64,000 nt of DNA from Niastella sp966212235 (GTDB lineage: Bacteria; Bacteroidota; Bacteroidia; Chitinophagales; Chitinophagaceae). Location of the stretch: assembly GCA_966212235.1 (NCBI GenBank), contig CBIHPP010000005.1, positions 310,001 to 374,000 of the forward strand. The letters are read 5' to 3'. Shown here piece after piece: positions 25,433 through 34,462 of this stretch. A program made the position numbers and the translations under genes. The notes under the pieces are model-generated. The model did not search any database and was not told where the DNA came from. It was given only the letters and a program-made list of their open reading frames with translations. The stretch's first letter is position 1. Each line of letters begins with the position of its first letter.

Positions 25433-26237
25433 CCATCTGCTCAATAACGGCTTGCGTAACTCCTGTAAAGGAGAATCCGCCGTCATGAAACAGGTTTTGC
25501 ATGGTTACCATTTTAGTCAGGTCGCTGAACAGGGTAACGCAGTAATCAGCACACTGATCGGCTGAGGCATTACCCAGCGGACTCATTTTTTCGGCATATG
25601 ACACAAAGCCATCGAAACCTTTTACGCCGCTACCAGCTGTGGTTTTCGTAGGAGATTGAGAAACGGTGTTTATCCGCACCTTCTTCTTAACCCCGTAGTG
25701 ATAACCAAAGTTCCGGGCAACTCCTTCCAGTAATGCTTTCGCATCTGCCATTTCGTTATAATCAGGGAATACGCGTTGTGCAGCAATATAGGTTAAGGCT
25801 ACCACGCTGCCCCAATCGCTGAGGGCATCCATTTCCCAGGCTGTACGAAGTACGCGGTGCAACGACATAGCCGATATATCGAGGGTCTTTTGGTTAAACC
25901 CATAGTCAATCTCCGTATAATGCTTGTTCTTGCGCACGTTCAGGCTCATGCCTATGGAATGCAGTATGAAATCTACCTGGCCGCCAAAATGTTTTGTGGC
26001 TTCTTCAAATAACTTCTTCAGGTCATCCATGCTGGTTACATCGGCGCCAATAACCGGCGCATTCACTGCTTCAGCCAGTTTATTGATTTCGCCCATACGC
26101 AAAGCAACCGGCGCATTGGTTAAAACCAGTTGCGCCCCTTCTTCATGACAACGCAAAGCCGTTCTCCAGGCAATTGACTTTTCGTCCAAAGCACCAAATA
26201 TGATCCCTTTCTTTCCTTTAAGCAGGTTATATGCCAT
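25425..26237 (-). CDS. fabI: Enoyl-[acyl-carrier-protein] reductase (NADH)
   Basis: FabI (270 aa) reduces trans-2-enoyl-ACP, the last step of each fatty-acid elongation cycle. It is an atypical short-chain dehydrogenase: GIIFGALDEKSIAWRTA at the nucleotide site, FILHSIGMS, and the catalytic pair in YNEMADAK (Tyr-x6-Lys). SQSPTKTTAGSGVKGFDGF takes the place of the substrate-binding loop. A -7 box (26265-26272) and a perfect 18-bp palindrome (26310-26327) lie upstream. Confidence 0.95.
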   Translation of the reverse strand: MAYNLLKGKKGIIFGALDEKSIAWRTALRCHEEGAQLVLTNAPVALRMGEINKLAEAVNAPVIGADVTSMDDLKKLFEEATKHFGGQVDFILHSIGMSLNVRKNKHYTEIDYGFNQKTLDISAMSLHRVLRTAWEMDALSDWGSVVALTYIAAQRVFPDYNEMADAKALLEGVARNFGYHYGVKKKVRINTVSQSPTKTTAGSGVKGFDGFVSYAEKMSPLGNASADQCADYCVTLFSDLTKMVTMQNLFHDGGFSFTGVTQAVIEQMEK

Positions 26238-26264
26238 ACAATTTATTTTTTAATTAGAGTCGCG

Positions 26265-26272
26265 CAAAAATA
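26265..26272 (-). promoter_or_regulatory. Candidate -7 box for fabI
   Basis: The minus strand reads TATTTTTG, a perfect TAnnTTTG match, predicting a leader of about 23 nt. Confidence 0.5.
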
Positions 26273-26309
26273 GCATCATTTTCCTTTCCCTGTGCATTTG
26301 CTGTATTTC

Positions 26310-26327
26310 ATCCCGATATATCGGGAT
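26310..26327. promoter_or_regulatory. Perfect 18-bp palindrome ATCCCGATATATCGGGAT
   Basis: It lies between recN and fabI, 37 bp upstream of the fabI -7 box. No U-tract follows on either strand, so an operator fits better than a terminator for recN. Confidence 0.5.
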
Positions 26328-26342
26328 TGGCTAATTAGCACA

Positions 26343-28001
26343 TTAGTTCATAACCATCTCCCGCGCGTTTTCCAGGGCAGCGGCCGTTGGCTTTTCACCA
26401 CTGAGCATTTTGGCAATGGCCGTTATGCGCTCATCCTGCGACAGCAGTTTAATATTTGTTTTAATGGAATTGCCTTTTATGTCTTTGTAAACGAAGTAAT
26501 GGGCATCTGCCTTCCCGGCAATTTGCGGCTGATGGGTGATGCTGAATACCTGCCGTTTACGGGCCAGGTCCTTCATTATAATGCCCACCTGTTTAGCAGC
26601 TTCGCCTGAAATACCGGTATCTATTTCATCAAAGATGAGGGTTGGCAGGTCGAGCGACTGGGCTACCAGCGATTTAATACACAACATTAACCGGCTTAAC
26701 TCACCGCCCGATGCTACTTTGCGAATGGGCTCAAACCGGTTACTTTTATTAGCATCAAATAAAAACTCTATATCATCCTGCCCGTTTAGCTGCAGGTTCG
26801 CAAGCGGCTCTATGGACACCTGCAAACGGGCATTGGGCATACCTACCTGGCCTAACAACTTGTTCACTTTATCCTGTAAGGGCTTCACTTGTTTAACCCG
26901 GTTAGCCGTTAGCTTTCCTGCCAGTTCCGTCGCCTTTTGCAATAACTGCTGTACAGTTTTTTCCTTCGTTTGAATGGCTTCATCTATATTCAATACAGCC
27001 TGTAATTTTTGTTCAAGCCCATCTCTTATAGCCAGCAACTCCTGCGTGGTATGCACGCCATGTTTCTTCAACAGTTTGTACCCGGTAGAAATGCGATCGT
27101 TCAACTGCTCTATCTTTTGCGGGTCGTACTGCACCTGGTCATTTATGCGCTCTACTTCATCAGCAATATCCTGTAATTCAATTTGTGTGGACAACATTCG
27201 CTGCAACAACGGAGGTAATGCAGGATGATGATCGCCAAAAGCGCTTAACTGGTTACACAATGATTTCAACTGCTGCACCATGGGCGATTCGCCCTCACTT
27301 AATTCAAAGGTCACTTTACTCAAAGCTGTCTTTATGCCTTCTGCATTGCTGAGCAACTTCAAGGTAGCATCCGCCTCTTCCAGCTCATTCTCTTTCAAAG
27401 CTGCCTCGTGCAACTCATCGAATAAAAATTTGTTGTAATCGTATTCTTTGGTGAACTGATCTTTCTGCTGCTGCAAAGCAACCAACGCATGCTGCGCCTG
27501 CTGCCATTGGGTATACGCCCCCTGGTATTGTTGCAATACATCTAACTGACCAGCCAGGGCATCAAGTACCTGCCGTTGAAAATCACTTTCACCCAATTCC
27601 AGCGTATCGAACTGGCGATGCAGATCAACCAGCATGGAACTTAACTGGCGAAGTTGTTCCAGGTTAACGGGTGTATCATTTACAAACGCTCTCGATTTGC
27701 CATTCGTGCCAATTTCACGTCGAATGACCAATTCTTCATCAACATCGAGGTCCTGTTCACGTAAAAAGGCTTTCACCGCTTTCTTCTCAGCAATTACAAA
27801 TATGCCTTCTACATAACATTTCTTATCGCGGCTTTGCAATACAGCCGTATCAACCCGGTCGCCCAGGATCAGCGATAGAGCGCCCATTAAAATTGATTTA
27901 CCGGCGCCGGTTTCCCCGGTAATAATGTTGAGCTTTTGCGAGAAGTCGATCTCTATCTCGTCAATTATAGCGTAGTTCTGTATGAAAAGTTTTTTAAGCA
28001 C
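26343..28001 (-). CDS. recN: DNA repair protein RecN
   Basis: RecN (552 aa) is an SMC-like ATPase that tethers DNA ends during double-strand-break repair. The N-terminal head starts LKKLFIQNYAIIDEIEIDF with Walker A GETGAGKSILMGALSLILGDR. A long coiled coil spans about 150-380, and the C-terminal head has KVASGGELSRLML and Walker B IFDEIDTGISG. The start codon is GTG at 28001, aligned to family starts and preceded by a -7 box 19 nt upstream. Confidence 0.96.
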   Translation of the reverse strand: MLKKLFIQNYAIIDEIEIDFSQKLNIITGETGAGKSILMGALSLILGDRVDTAVLQSRDKKCYVEGIFVIAEKKAVKAFLREQDLDVDEELVIRREIGTNGKSRAFVNDTPVNLEQLRQLSSMLVDLHRQFDTLELGESDFQRQVLDALAGQLDVLQQYQGAYTQWQQAQHALVALQQQKDQFTKEYDYNKFLFDELHEAALKENELEEADATLKLLSNAEGIKTALSKVTFELSEGESPMVQQLKSLCNQLSAFGDHHPALPPLLQRMLSTQIELQDIADEVERINDQVQYDPQKIEQLNDRISTGYKLLKKHGVHTTQELLAIRDGLEQKLQAVLNIDEAIQTKEKTVQQLLQKATELAGKLTANRVKQVKPLQDKVNKLLGQVGMPNARLQVSIEPLANLQLNGQDDIEFLFDANKSNRFEPIRKVASGGELSRLMLCIKSLVAQSLDLPTLIFDEIDTGISGEAAKQVGIIMKDLARKRQVFSITHQPQIAGKADAHYFVYKDIKGNSIKTNIKLLSQDERITAIAKMLSGEKPTAAALENAREMVMN

Positions 28002-28020
28002 AGTACAATTTTGAGCTTAA

Positions 28021-28028
28021 CAAATATA
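28021..28028 (-). promoter_or_regulatory. Candidate -7 box for recN
   Basis: The minus strand reads TATATTTG, a perfect match predicting a leader of about 15 nt. It abuts the GAATAT word repeat at 28029-28060. No SOS-like operator was seen. Confidence 0.5.
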
Positions 28029-28060
28029 ATATCGAATATTGAATGTAGAATATCGAATAC
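28029..28060. repeat. Degenerate GAATAT/ATCGAATA words between recN and the TPR gene
   Basis: Tandem variants of ATCGAATATTGAAT and GTAGAATATCGAATA fill the gap. A loose inverted echo (CCATATTCTTTATTCG) lies at 28090-28105 near the end of the TPR gene. Confidence 0.55.
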
Positions 28061-28098
28061 CGAAGTAGTTATCCCCTTCATTTTCGGTTCCATATTCT

Positions 28099-29583
28099 TT
28101 ATTCGTTCTTACATCGCGCGATCCCGGCTTTCGCCCTTGAATCGAGTGAATTTTTAAAATCATGGTCTTTCATATTCAGGCAACGCTGAAACCATTCCAT
28201 CGCCGTTTGTTTATCGCCCCGCTGCTCATAAATAAAACCGGTTTGCAAGGCAGCCCGGGAGGCAAAATGTTCTTTACGCTTTTCGCCCAGGTCAATAGCC
28301 TGCTTATAAAATACAATGGCCAAACTATCATTTCCCATATCATCGTACAATCGCGCAGCCCGGTAGGCAAACTCCAGCTTGTCTTCAAGCAATGAAAAAT
28401 GACCGGTGTTTTTACCATGCAATAGCGCAAGAGCCTGCCGGTAATAACCTCCATCATTTAGCAACCGGGCCTGCAGCAACAGTTTATTAGGCCATATATC
28501 GGTGATGGCTTCTTTTTGTGCCTGTTTATCGGCTTCGGTATCGGTGCTGCCGCTTTGCAATATCTTTTGCCGGCAGGCTTTGGCTTTCGCTTCATCACCC
28601 TGCAGGTAATAATGCCAGCTTAGTTTCTGCAACACATCTTTCACATAGAATTTCCCTTTAAAGGTCGCCAGAAAACGTTCCAGGTATTGGGCGGCACCGG
28701 CATCCAGATGATGTATTTTGGCATAACCCATTTCCATATCCCATACCGGCAAAGCCAGGTAACCGGCGTTGGTATTTCGGCCCAATATGATTTGCTCCGC
28801 TTTTTCAGACTGCTGGTTATTGAGATGCAAATTGGTTGCGAGATAGGCAAATAAATGATGGTTCACCACATCCAGTTGTTGCTGGTCGATAAACTGAAAG
28901 ACCCCCGGCCGGTCGTTCTGGATATAAAATTTCAAATAACAGTAATAGAATACGGCTTCGTCATGAAACAAAGCCGACCATTCATCGGTCCCTTTCAGAA
29001 AGGTGTCCACCCGGGCCATCCCTTTTGTTATGCTACCATTAATGCCTAACAGATTGCTTAGCCATTTATAGCCATCGGGAATGGTACCTGCAGCCACCTG
29101 CATAGCGCCGGCATATAATGCGTTTGGTGTAAACCGGGGGAATGTTTGCTGATTATTCTTTATCTGTAAAAACGAACGGCGGAACTCCCACCCCGCATCC
29201 CAGTTATTACCAAACTTAACTCTGATAGCAGCCCATTGAAAATGGATCACCGAACGGGTAAATAACAGGAAAGGAGAGTTTTCAGGTCCCTTGCTTAACA
29301 ACTCAAGCCGGGTTTCACGATTGGGCAATCGCTTTTTATATTCTGCCGGATCTTCATTAAAGAAGAGCGTAAAAAAATCAATATAATTTTCGAGGAAGTA
29401 TGGAATGAGGTTATTCGGATGCTGGGCTTTTTCCGCATTCAACAGCTGCTGGCCGCTGGCCAATTTTAGCTGCACAATGTCATGATACGCCTGGCGGCAG
29501 CGGTCGTTGAAATCAAATACTTTCTGCGCCCTGGCAGGCACATATAATAAAGCCAATAAGAAAATTGCCAGGAGCCGATTCAT
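28099..29583 (-). CDS. Exported tetratricopeptide-repeat protein
   Basis: This 494-aa protein has a signal peptide ending VPARAQ and is all-helical. TPR-like pairs are recognisable near the C terminus (LEFAYRAARLYDDMGNDSLAIVFYKQAIDLGEKRKE and AALQTGFIYEQRGDKQTAMEWFQRC, each described here in parts). It should sit in the periplasm and bind other proteins. I do not recognise a named family. It lies between recN and the zinc ribbon gene on the same strand, a gene order I believe is common in Bacteroidota. Confidence 0.75.
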   Translation of the reverse strand: MNRLLAIFLLALLYVPARAQKVFDFNDRCRQAYHDIVQLKLASGQQLLNAEKAQHPNNLIPYFLENYIDFFTLFFNEDPAEYKKRLPNRETRLELLSKGPENSPFLLFTRSVIHFQWAAIRVKFGNNWDAGWEFRRSFLQIKNNQQTFPRFTPNALYAGAMQVAAGTIPDGYKWLSNLLGINGSITKGMARVDTFLKGTDEWSALFHDEAVFYYCYLKFYIQNDRPGVFQFIDQQQLDVVNHHLFAYLATNLHLNNQQSEKAEQIILGRNTNAGYLALPVWDMEMGYAKIHHLDAGAAQYLERFLATFKGKFYVKDVLQKLSWHYYLQGDEAKAKACRQKILQSGSTDTEADKQAQKEAITDIWPNKLLLQARLLNDGGYYRQALALLHGKNTGHFSLLEDKLEFAYRAARLYDDMGNDSLAIVFYKQAIDLGEKRKEHFASRAALQTGFIYEQRGDKQTAMEWFQRCLNMKDHDFKNSLDSRAKAGIARCKNE

Positions 29584-29705
29584 CGCTGCAATATACTATA
29601 TCCCGCATAGGTATGCTATACTTTGGGAAAGGCATTCTAAGGCAGATTGCGGGCTCCTTCGGCTTCCTCCCACGCTCCCGACGAGTTAAGGGATGAGTGC
29701 AATGC

Positions 29706-29743
29706 AAAAAAAGTCCCCTTGGCTGAGCCGAGGGGACTTTTTC
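29706..29743. terminator. Terminator of the zinc ribbon gene (bidirectional)
   Basis: AGTCCCCTTGGCT and AGCCGAGGGGACT form a 13-bp stem (one G-T). A7 precedes it and T5 follows it, so it works in both directions. It lies 22 bp beyond the stop at 29765. Confidence 0.85.
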
Positions 29744-29764
29744 TATTATGCTGAATTATTCAGA

Positions 29765-30520
29765 TCATTTTACTTCAATGGTATCAAACAGGTCGCGATC
29801 TACCAATATACGGCCGCAGTTTTCGCAAACGATGATCTTTTTACGCTGACGGATCTCACTTTGACGTTGAGGCGGGATGGCATTAAAGCAACCACCACAA
29901 GCATCACGTTCAACCGCCACTACACCCAAACCGTTGCGGTAGTTCTTGCGAATACGATCGTATGAATGCAACAGGCGCTCTTCTACTTTTTCACGGGCAT
30001 CAGAAGCCTGTTTATTGAAATGCTTTTCTTCTTTTTCGGTAGTACCGATGATCTTTTCCAGTTCACCTTTCTTTGTATTTAAAACACCTTCTTTGGTGGC
30101 AATATTCTTTTTGGCTTTATCCAGTACCACTACTTTCTCAGCAATCTCTTCATTCGCATCACGAATGTGTTTTTCGGCCAGCTTTATTTCCAGCTGCTGC
30201 ATTTCAATTTCCTTGTTGATGGCCTCAAACTCGCGGCTGTTCTTTACATTCTCACTTTGCTTTTCGTATTTTTTGATCAGCGCTTCCGCTTCCTTAATGA
30301 TGTTCTTCTTCTGGTTGATAAACTCCTGAATGCCGTTGATCTCTTCTTCAATACGCACCTGACGCGAATGCAAGCCCTGAATTTCATCTTCCAGGTCGCT
30401 CACTTCCATCGGTAATTCACCTTTCAGAATTTGAATCTCATCGATCTTCGATTCAATTTTCTGCAATGCAATCAGTGCGCTTAACTTTTCTTCTACAGAA
30501 TAATCTTTAACGTTAGCCAT
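29765..30520 (-). CDS. Coiled-coil C4-type zinc ribbon protein (DUF164/CT398-like)
   Basis: This 251-aa protein has a long antiparallel coiled coil (about 10-185) and a C-terminal zinc ribbon with paired cysteines in CGGCFNAIPPQ and CENCGRILVD. The layout matches the DUF164 family, which includes Chlamydia CT398 and Helicobacter HP0958. Those members bind RNA or sigma-54/export components; the role in Bacteroidota is unknown. The start MANVKDYSVEEKL (30520) is chosen because the upstream in-frame extension is low in family-like sequence. It follows nif3, 133 bp downstream. Confidence 0.88.
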   Translation of the reverse strand: MANVKDYSVEEKLSALIALQKIESKIDEIQILKGELPMEVSDLEDEIQGLHSRQVRIEEEINGIQEFINQKKNIIKEAEALIKKYEKQSENVKNSREFEAINKEIEMQQLEIKLAEKHIRDANEEIAEKVVVLDKAKKNIATKEGVLNTKKGELEKIIGTTEKEEKHFNKQASDAREKVEERLLHSYDRIRKNYRNGLGVVAVERDACGGCFNAIPPQRQSEIRQRKKIIVCENCGRILVDRDLFDTIEVK

Positions 30521-30653
30521 AAAGAAATTTATAGTTTGTTGTTTATGGTAAGAAGTTGGTTCCCGGCTTCTATTCCCTGATGTATCTTTTGTTGAACTTG
30601 CCCCGCTTTTAGCGGATCGCAAACTTCAGCGTTCGTATCGCTACTCAACAAGA

Positions 30654-31751
30654 TCACACAAAATAATGCACCGGATTGGTTTTTAAAGCCGTTTTAAGGA
30701 CGGCAAAGGTAGGGAATTTTTCCTGCAAAACCCCAGCCAGTAAATCTATGGTAAATTGCTCGCTCTCAAAATGCCCAATATCTGCAATTATCAGCCGGCC
30801 ATTGGCATCAAAAAATTCATGGTATTTCATATCACCAGTGATATAGATGTCGGCGTTGGCCGCTAATGCTTTGGAAACCAGGAAACTACCCGCGCCGCCG
30901 CATAAAGCCACTTTTTTAACCGGCCGGCCTAACAAGGCGGTATGGCGAATCAGCGGCAGGTCAAACGCCTGCTTTAATTGTTTCAGAAAGGCATTTGCGG
31001 GCATGGCATCAGGCAATTCGCCTACCAGGCCAGCTCCAATGCCGGGATGGGTATTGGCCAGGTCCACTATATCATATGCCGCTTCTTCGTAAGGATGGGC
31101 GGTGCGCAAAGCCCGGACCATAACCCCCTGCAGATAAGCCGGGAATATGACCTCTATTTTTAGTTCCTGTTCATAATGCCGCTCCCCGGGTTGGCCAACA
31201 AAGGGATTGGTGCCTTCTCCTCCTTTAAAGGTACCCGTACCCTCTACCCCAAAACTGCATTCATTATAATTACCTATATGTCCGCCACCAGCTTCAAATA
31301 AGGCCGTTCTAACCTGTTCCGACTGCTCAACAGGAACAAAAGTGTACAATTTCTTCAGGGTGGCTTCTTTGGGCGCCAGGATCTTCCGGTTTACCAGTCC
31401 CAGTTTATCGGCCATCATACCATTCACCCCGGTTATTATATTATCAAGGTTGGTATGAATAGCATAAATCGCTATATTATTTTTTATAGCTGTTATTATA
31501 GTCTTTTCTACATAATTCCGCCCGGTGATCTTCTTTAATCCGCCAAAAATGATGGGATGATGCGCTACCACCAGGTTGCAACCGCGTTGTATGGCTTCGT
31601 TGATCACTTCTTCCGTAGCATCCAGGGTGCAAAGCGCACCGGTGCAGGGCCAGCCGGGGTTACCGGTCAGCAAGCCGGCGTTATCATAATTTTCCTGCAG
31701 CGAAGGCGGCGCAATGGATTCGAGCAAGACAATGATGTCAGCAATTTTCAT
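30654..31751 (-). CDS. Nif3-like dinuclear metal centre protein
   Basis: This 365-aa protein is of the Nif3/YqfO type, annotated as GTP cyclohydrolase 1 type 2, though the true reaction is unsettled. Metal ligands are visible in NLVVAHHPIIFGG near the N terminus and ADIGHFESEQF near the C terminus. The middle (about 130-235) is the PII/CutA-like insert seen in long family members (KKLYTFVPVEQSEQVRTALF, GGHIGNYNECSF, HPYEEAAYDIV). A TATCTTTG -7 box precedes it by about 20 nt. Confidence 0.92.
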   Translation of the reverse strand: MKIADIIVLLESIAPPSLQENYDNAGLLTGNPGWPCTGALCTLDATEEVINEAIQRGCNLVVAHHPIIFGGLKKITGRNYVEKTIITAIKNNIAIYAIHTNLDNIITGVNGMMADKLGLVNRKILAPKEATLKKLYTFVPVEQSEQVRTALFEAGGGHIGNYNECSFGVEGTGTFKGGEGTNPFVGQPGERHYEQELKIEVIFPAYLQGVMVRALRTAHPYEEAAYDIVDLANTHPGIGAGLVGELPDAMPANAFLKQLKQAFDLPLIRHTALLGRPVKKVALCGGAGSFLVSKALAANADIYITGDMKYHEFFDANGRLIIADIGHFESEQFTIDLLAGVLQEKFPTFAVLKTALKTNPVHYFV

Positions 31752-31770
31752 AATTAACTATGATTGTAGC

Positions 31771-31778
31771 CAAAGATA
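31771..31778 (-). promoter_or_regulatory. Candidate -7 box for nif3
   Basis: The minus strand reads TATCTTTG, a perfect match with a predicted leader of about 15 nt. No -33 element stands out. Confidence 0.5.
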
Positions 31779-31917
31779 ATAGATAGCGGCGCAATTAAGT
31801 TCCAGGGGCGGCAACCAACCATACCGGGTGTTAACAAAATATTTTTCTGCCATCAAGGCATATTAATTGCAGGGAGTGTTACCTTAAATGAATTATTGAC
31901 ACTAACTACCACCAACT

Positions 31918-32493
31918 ATGCGCGGAACCTGGATAATCTTATTGATCATGATCGTTATCGGCGCTGGCATGTACTTTTGGTTTACACGTAAACCAAAACC
32001 AGCCAACAGCGATACCATCATTTTTAAAGACACGCCTGACTCCATTATTAACAAGATGCAGGTTTACCTGGCCGATGATCCCAAAGAGGTCATGTACATG
32101 GATAGTGTTTGGATGCAATCCGACTCCACGCCGCTGAAGCGGGTGCTTAGCGGTACTGTACAGGATACCATGAACAAGCAATATTCCAGTGTTACGCTGT
32201 TCATTGCCTATGATCACCAGTCTTTTTATGACCTGGAGATAACGAAGCCTGATCCCAAAATGGCTTATACCATCAACCTGGAAGTAATGCCGCAAACCAA
32301 TAATGATACACTCATTCTGGATGGGCTTATTCAACCTGTGAAAGGCGATGCCCTGCACTTTGCGGTACCGATGGCGAAATTGTATTCAAAATTTGTTATT
32401 ACCTATAATCATAAGTTACCGCAACCGCCACCCGATTCAACATCGATCAAAGGACATGAGCCCATCAAGACCATTACTATATTGAAGAATTAA
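31918..32493 (+). CDS. Membrane-anchored protein of unknown function
   Basis: I do not recognise this 191-aa protein. An N-terminal helix (WIILLIMIVIGAGMYFWF) is followed by Lys/Arg and a Thr/Asp/Pro-rich extracytoplasmic domain of apparent beta character (SSVTLFIAYDHQSFYDLEIT, TINLEVMPQTNNDTLILDG). The short basic segment after the helix leaves topology uncertain. It could be a signal anchor. It opens the plus-strand stretch that includes the membrane HTH protein. No promoter box was found. Confidence 0.65.
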   Translation: MRGTWIILLIMIVIGAGMYFWFTRKPKPANSDTIIFKDTPDSIINKMQVYLADDPKEVMYMDSVWMQSDSTPLKRVLSGTVQDTMNKQYSSVTLFIAYDHQSFYDLEITKPDPKMAYTINLEVMPQTNNDTLILDGLIQPVKGDALHFAVPMAKLYSKFVITYNHKLPQPPPDSTSIKGHEPIKTITILKN

Positions 32494-32765
32494 AGAGATG
32501 GCTCTTCTCTTGTGTAGTAAAAGTTGTATAATTATTAATTCACATTTTTTTTTATTACAACCTGTTCGCATATTCTATCATTCATATTACATACTGTTAT
32601 GATCCAATAAGGCTGTTTGACATAAACAAATGTCCACTGGTAGACATATGGTGGTCTTTTATCAACATTATGATATCTTTTAAGTATACAACGCCTTCTT
32701 TTCTGTTATTTCGCAGCTGAATTCAAAGTGCAATCTTAACCCTAAGCAAAAAATTCCTAAATCCC

Positions 32766-33581
32766 ATGAAAAGGATCGTAAAGCCCTTTTGTGTTATTTA
32801 TGTATTGCCCATAAGTTTGCTGTTGTTGTCGTGTTCGCAAAAAACACATTCAGTCTCCTTTAACATTTCAGAAACTTCCATGTGGCAGGCAGCCATTGTA
32901 TTGTTGTTACTCATCATGATATCGGTGAGTGCCATACTGCATTATAGATATCGTAAAATGAAGGGCCGCATTCACCAGGAGCGGGAAGCCGCTTTCGTAG
33001 AAGCCCGCCAGCTGGTGGAAATGGAAAAACAGAAAGCATTTCAACAGGCCAATCAACTGGTAGAAGAAAAAAAAGCGATCGCTGTACAACAGGTGCGTGA
33101 AATTATTGAAAAGGCAAAAGAAGAAGCCAGGCAGTTGCAGGCCCAGGTTACCACTACATCGGTGATGCTGGCCAACAAAACAGATTACCTGATGCAGCTG
33201 CAGGAAAAATTGAAAACGTCGGACAATAACGAATACAAACGCATCGCCAAAGAAATGAAGACTACCCTTACAGAAGCCGATCACTGGTCCGATTTTATTA
33301 AAAACTTCAACCTGCTGCATGCACACTATGTTGACAACATCACCAAAAAGCATCCTGATCTCACCTCCAATGAAGTACGATTGATCTGTTTTATTCTTTC
33401 CGGATTAAGCAATAAAGAGATAGCAGGTATATTTTCCGTAGAACCGGAAAGCGTTAAAAAAGCACGTTACCGGTTGAAGAAAAAATTGAGCCTAACGGAA
33501 GAAGAAAGCCTTAGCTACTATCTGCAGCATCTGCGGGTAACGGATAAACGGGAATGGGGCATGGGCATGCATACCGAATAA
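32766..33581 (+). CDS. Membrane-anchored coiled-coil protein with LuxR-type HTH
   Basis: This 271-aa protein begins with a hydrophobic segment ending in a lipobox-like LLSC (Cys 23), then a transmembrane helix (about 40-60) and a long charged coiled coil (65-165). A C-terminal LuxR-type DNA-binding domain follows (LTSNEVRLICFILSGLSNKEIAGIF, ESVKKARYRLKKKLSL). The HTH must be cytoplasmic, so the protein is a membrane-tethered transcription factor with almost no periplasmic sensor. Related HTH domains end larger TPR-containing Bacteroidota regulators. Here the TPR part is absent. The target genes are unknown. Confidence 0.82.
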   Translation: MKRIVKPFCVIYVLPISLLLLSCSQKTHSVSFNISETSMWQAAIVLLLLIMISVSAILHYRYRKMKGRIHQEREAAFVEARQLVEMEKQKAFQQANQLVEEKKAIAVQQVREIIEKAKEEARQLQAQVTTTSVMLANKTDYLMQLQEKLKTSDNNEYKRIAKEMKTTLTEADHWSDFIKNFNLLHAHYVDNITKKHPDLTSNEVRLICFILSGLSNKEIAGIFSVEPESVKKARYRLKKKLSLTEEESLSYYLQHLRVTDKREWGMGMHTE

Positions 33582-34133
33582 ATATATATAACGCAAATGA
33601 TTACCCTGGTATTATTATTGATGTACTAATTATCCTTCATTATTGCTTTTTTATATTACGTCCACTTCTTCTATATAACCTTGCTCACTGCCTGCTAAAT
33701 AGCAAATTGGTCACCCACTTGTACCCTTTTTCCGAACTTCTATCCACCGGTTGTCCGCCCTGTTTTCTTCAGATTTAAATTTTTCATGCGCAATTTTACA
33801 CTGCAGACAAGCATCTGCTATACAAATCCAACTTTCCTTCGAAAACCACCTGTTCAATATTCTTAAGACTTTTTGAAATCCCTATATCTTATTTGTTTTT
33901 GGGTACGTCGCAATGCAGGTTGCATACGATACCAGATATTCCAATATTTCTGAAATATCCCTAAACCGGTATCTGTGGAACCCCTGATTCAATGTCTCTG
34001 AAGTACTATTTAGGTTCAATGTTCTATTCCTTGGAAAAAGGCCTGATACATCATAATGTATTAAGGAAGGTTTTGAGGGTTTACGAGTGGTGGTTTCTAC
34101 CACCACTTTTTTTATCACTTTATAATTTATGTT
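33582..34133. other. 552-bp gap, possibly encoding a structured RNA
   Basis: No convincing reading frame is present. The segment 33928-33973 can fold with GATACC/GGTATC and GATATT/AATATC helices. The gap ends in a strong intrinsic terminator (34086-34113) only 20 bp before the next start codon. An untranslated RNA or an attenuated leader would explain this layout. Confidence 0.45.
34086..34113 (+). terminator. Intrinsic terminator directly upstream of a start codon
   Basis: AGTGGTGG and CCACCACT make an 8-bp perfect stem with a 6-nt loop, followed by T7. It lies 20 bp before ATG 34134 on the same strand, so it either ends an upstream RNA or acts as an attenuator. Confidence 0.8.
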
Positions 34134-34451
34134 ATGAAGACAAAGCAGCTACGAATTGGCAAATATGTAATGGTAAATGATTTGCCAATATTATTTCCAC
34201 TCGAAATAATGCATAGCGATGTGGTGCCAAAAGCGCAGTCAGCTGGTTTTTTTGTACTGCGGGTGACTACCTGTGAAGTAGATGTTTACTGCTGGGGTGA
34301 AAGCACCAGCTTAAACGTACAAAGCAAGCAGGCGCAGGATGCCAGTATCATTAAAGAATTTATCGGCAACATTTCGGAAGTCTCACACCGGTTTGCCGAT
34401 TCAGCCATGTCTACTACACAACAGGGCGCAAAAACATCCAGCGCCATCTAA
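34134..34451 (+). CDS. Small protein of unknown function
   Basis: This 105-aa protein (MKTKQLRIGKYVMVNDLP...) shows no signal peptide or membrane helix and no family I recognise. The first 60 residues look like a small beta domain and the rest is helical and Ser/Thr-rich at the end. Codon use resembles its neighbours. The next gene starts 11 bp after its stop, which suggests a two-gene unit. Expression must pass or start after the terminator 20 bp upstream. Confidence 0.6.
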   Translation: MKTKQLRIGKYVMVNDLPILFPLEIMHSDVVPKAQSAGFFVLRVTTCEVDVYCWGESTSLNVQSKQAQDASIIKEFIGNISEVSHRFADSAMSTTQQGAKTSSAI

Positions 34452-34462
34452 ACCACTTATAT

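Noticed and set aside
33992..34180. A 62-codon plus-strand frame overlapping the terminator at 34086
   Set aside because: It reads through an intrinsic terminator, overlaps the next gene in another frame and has no features.
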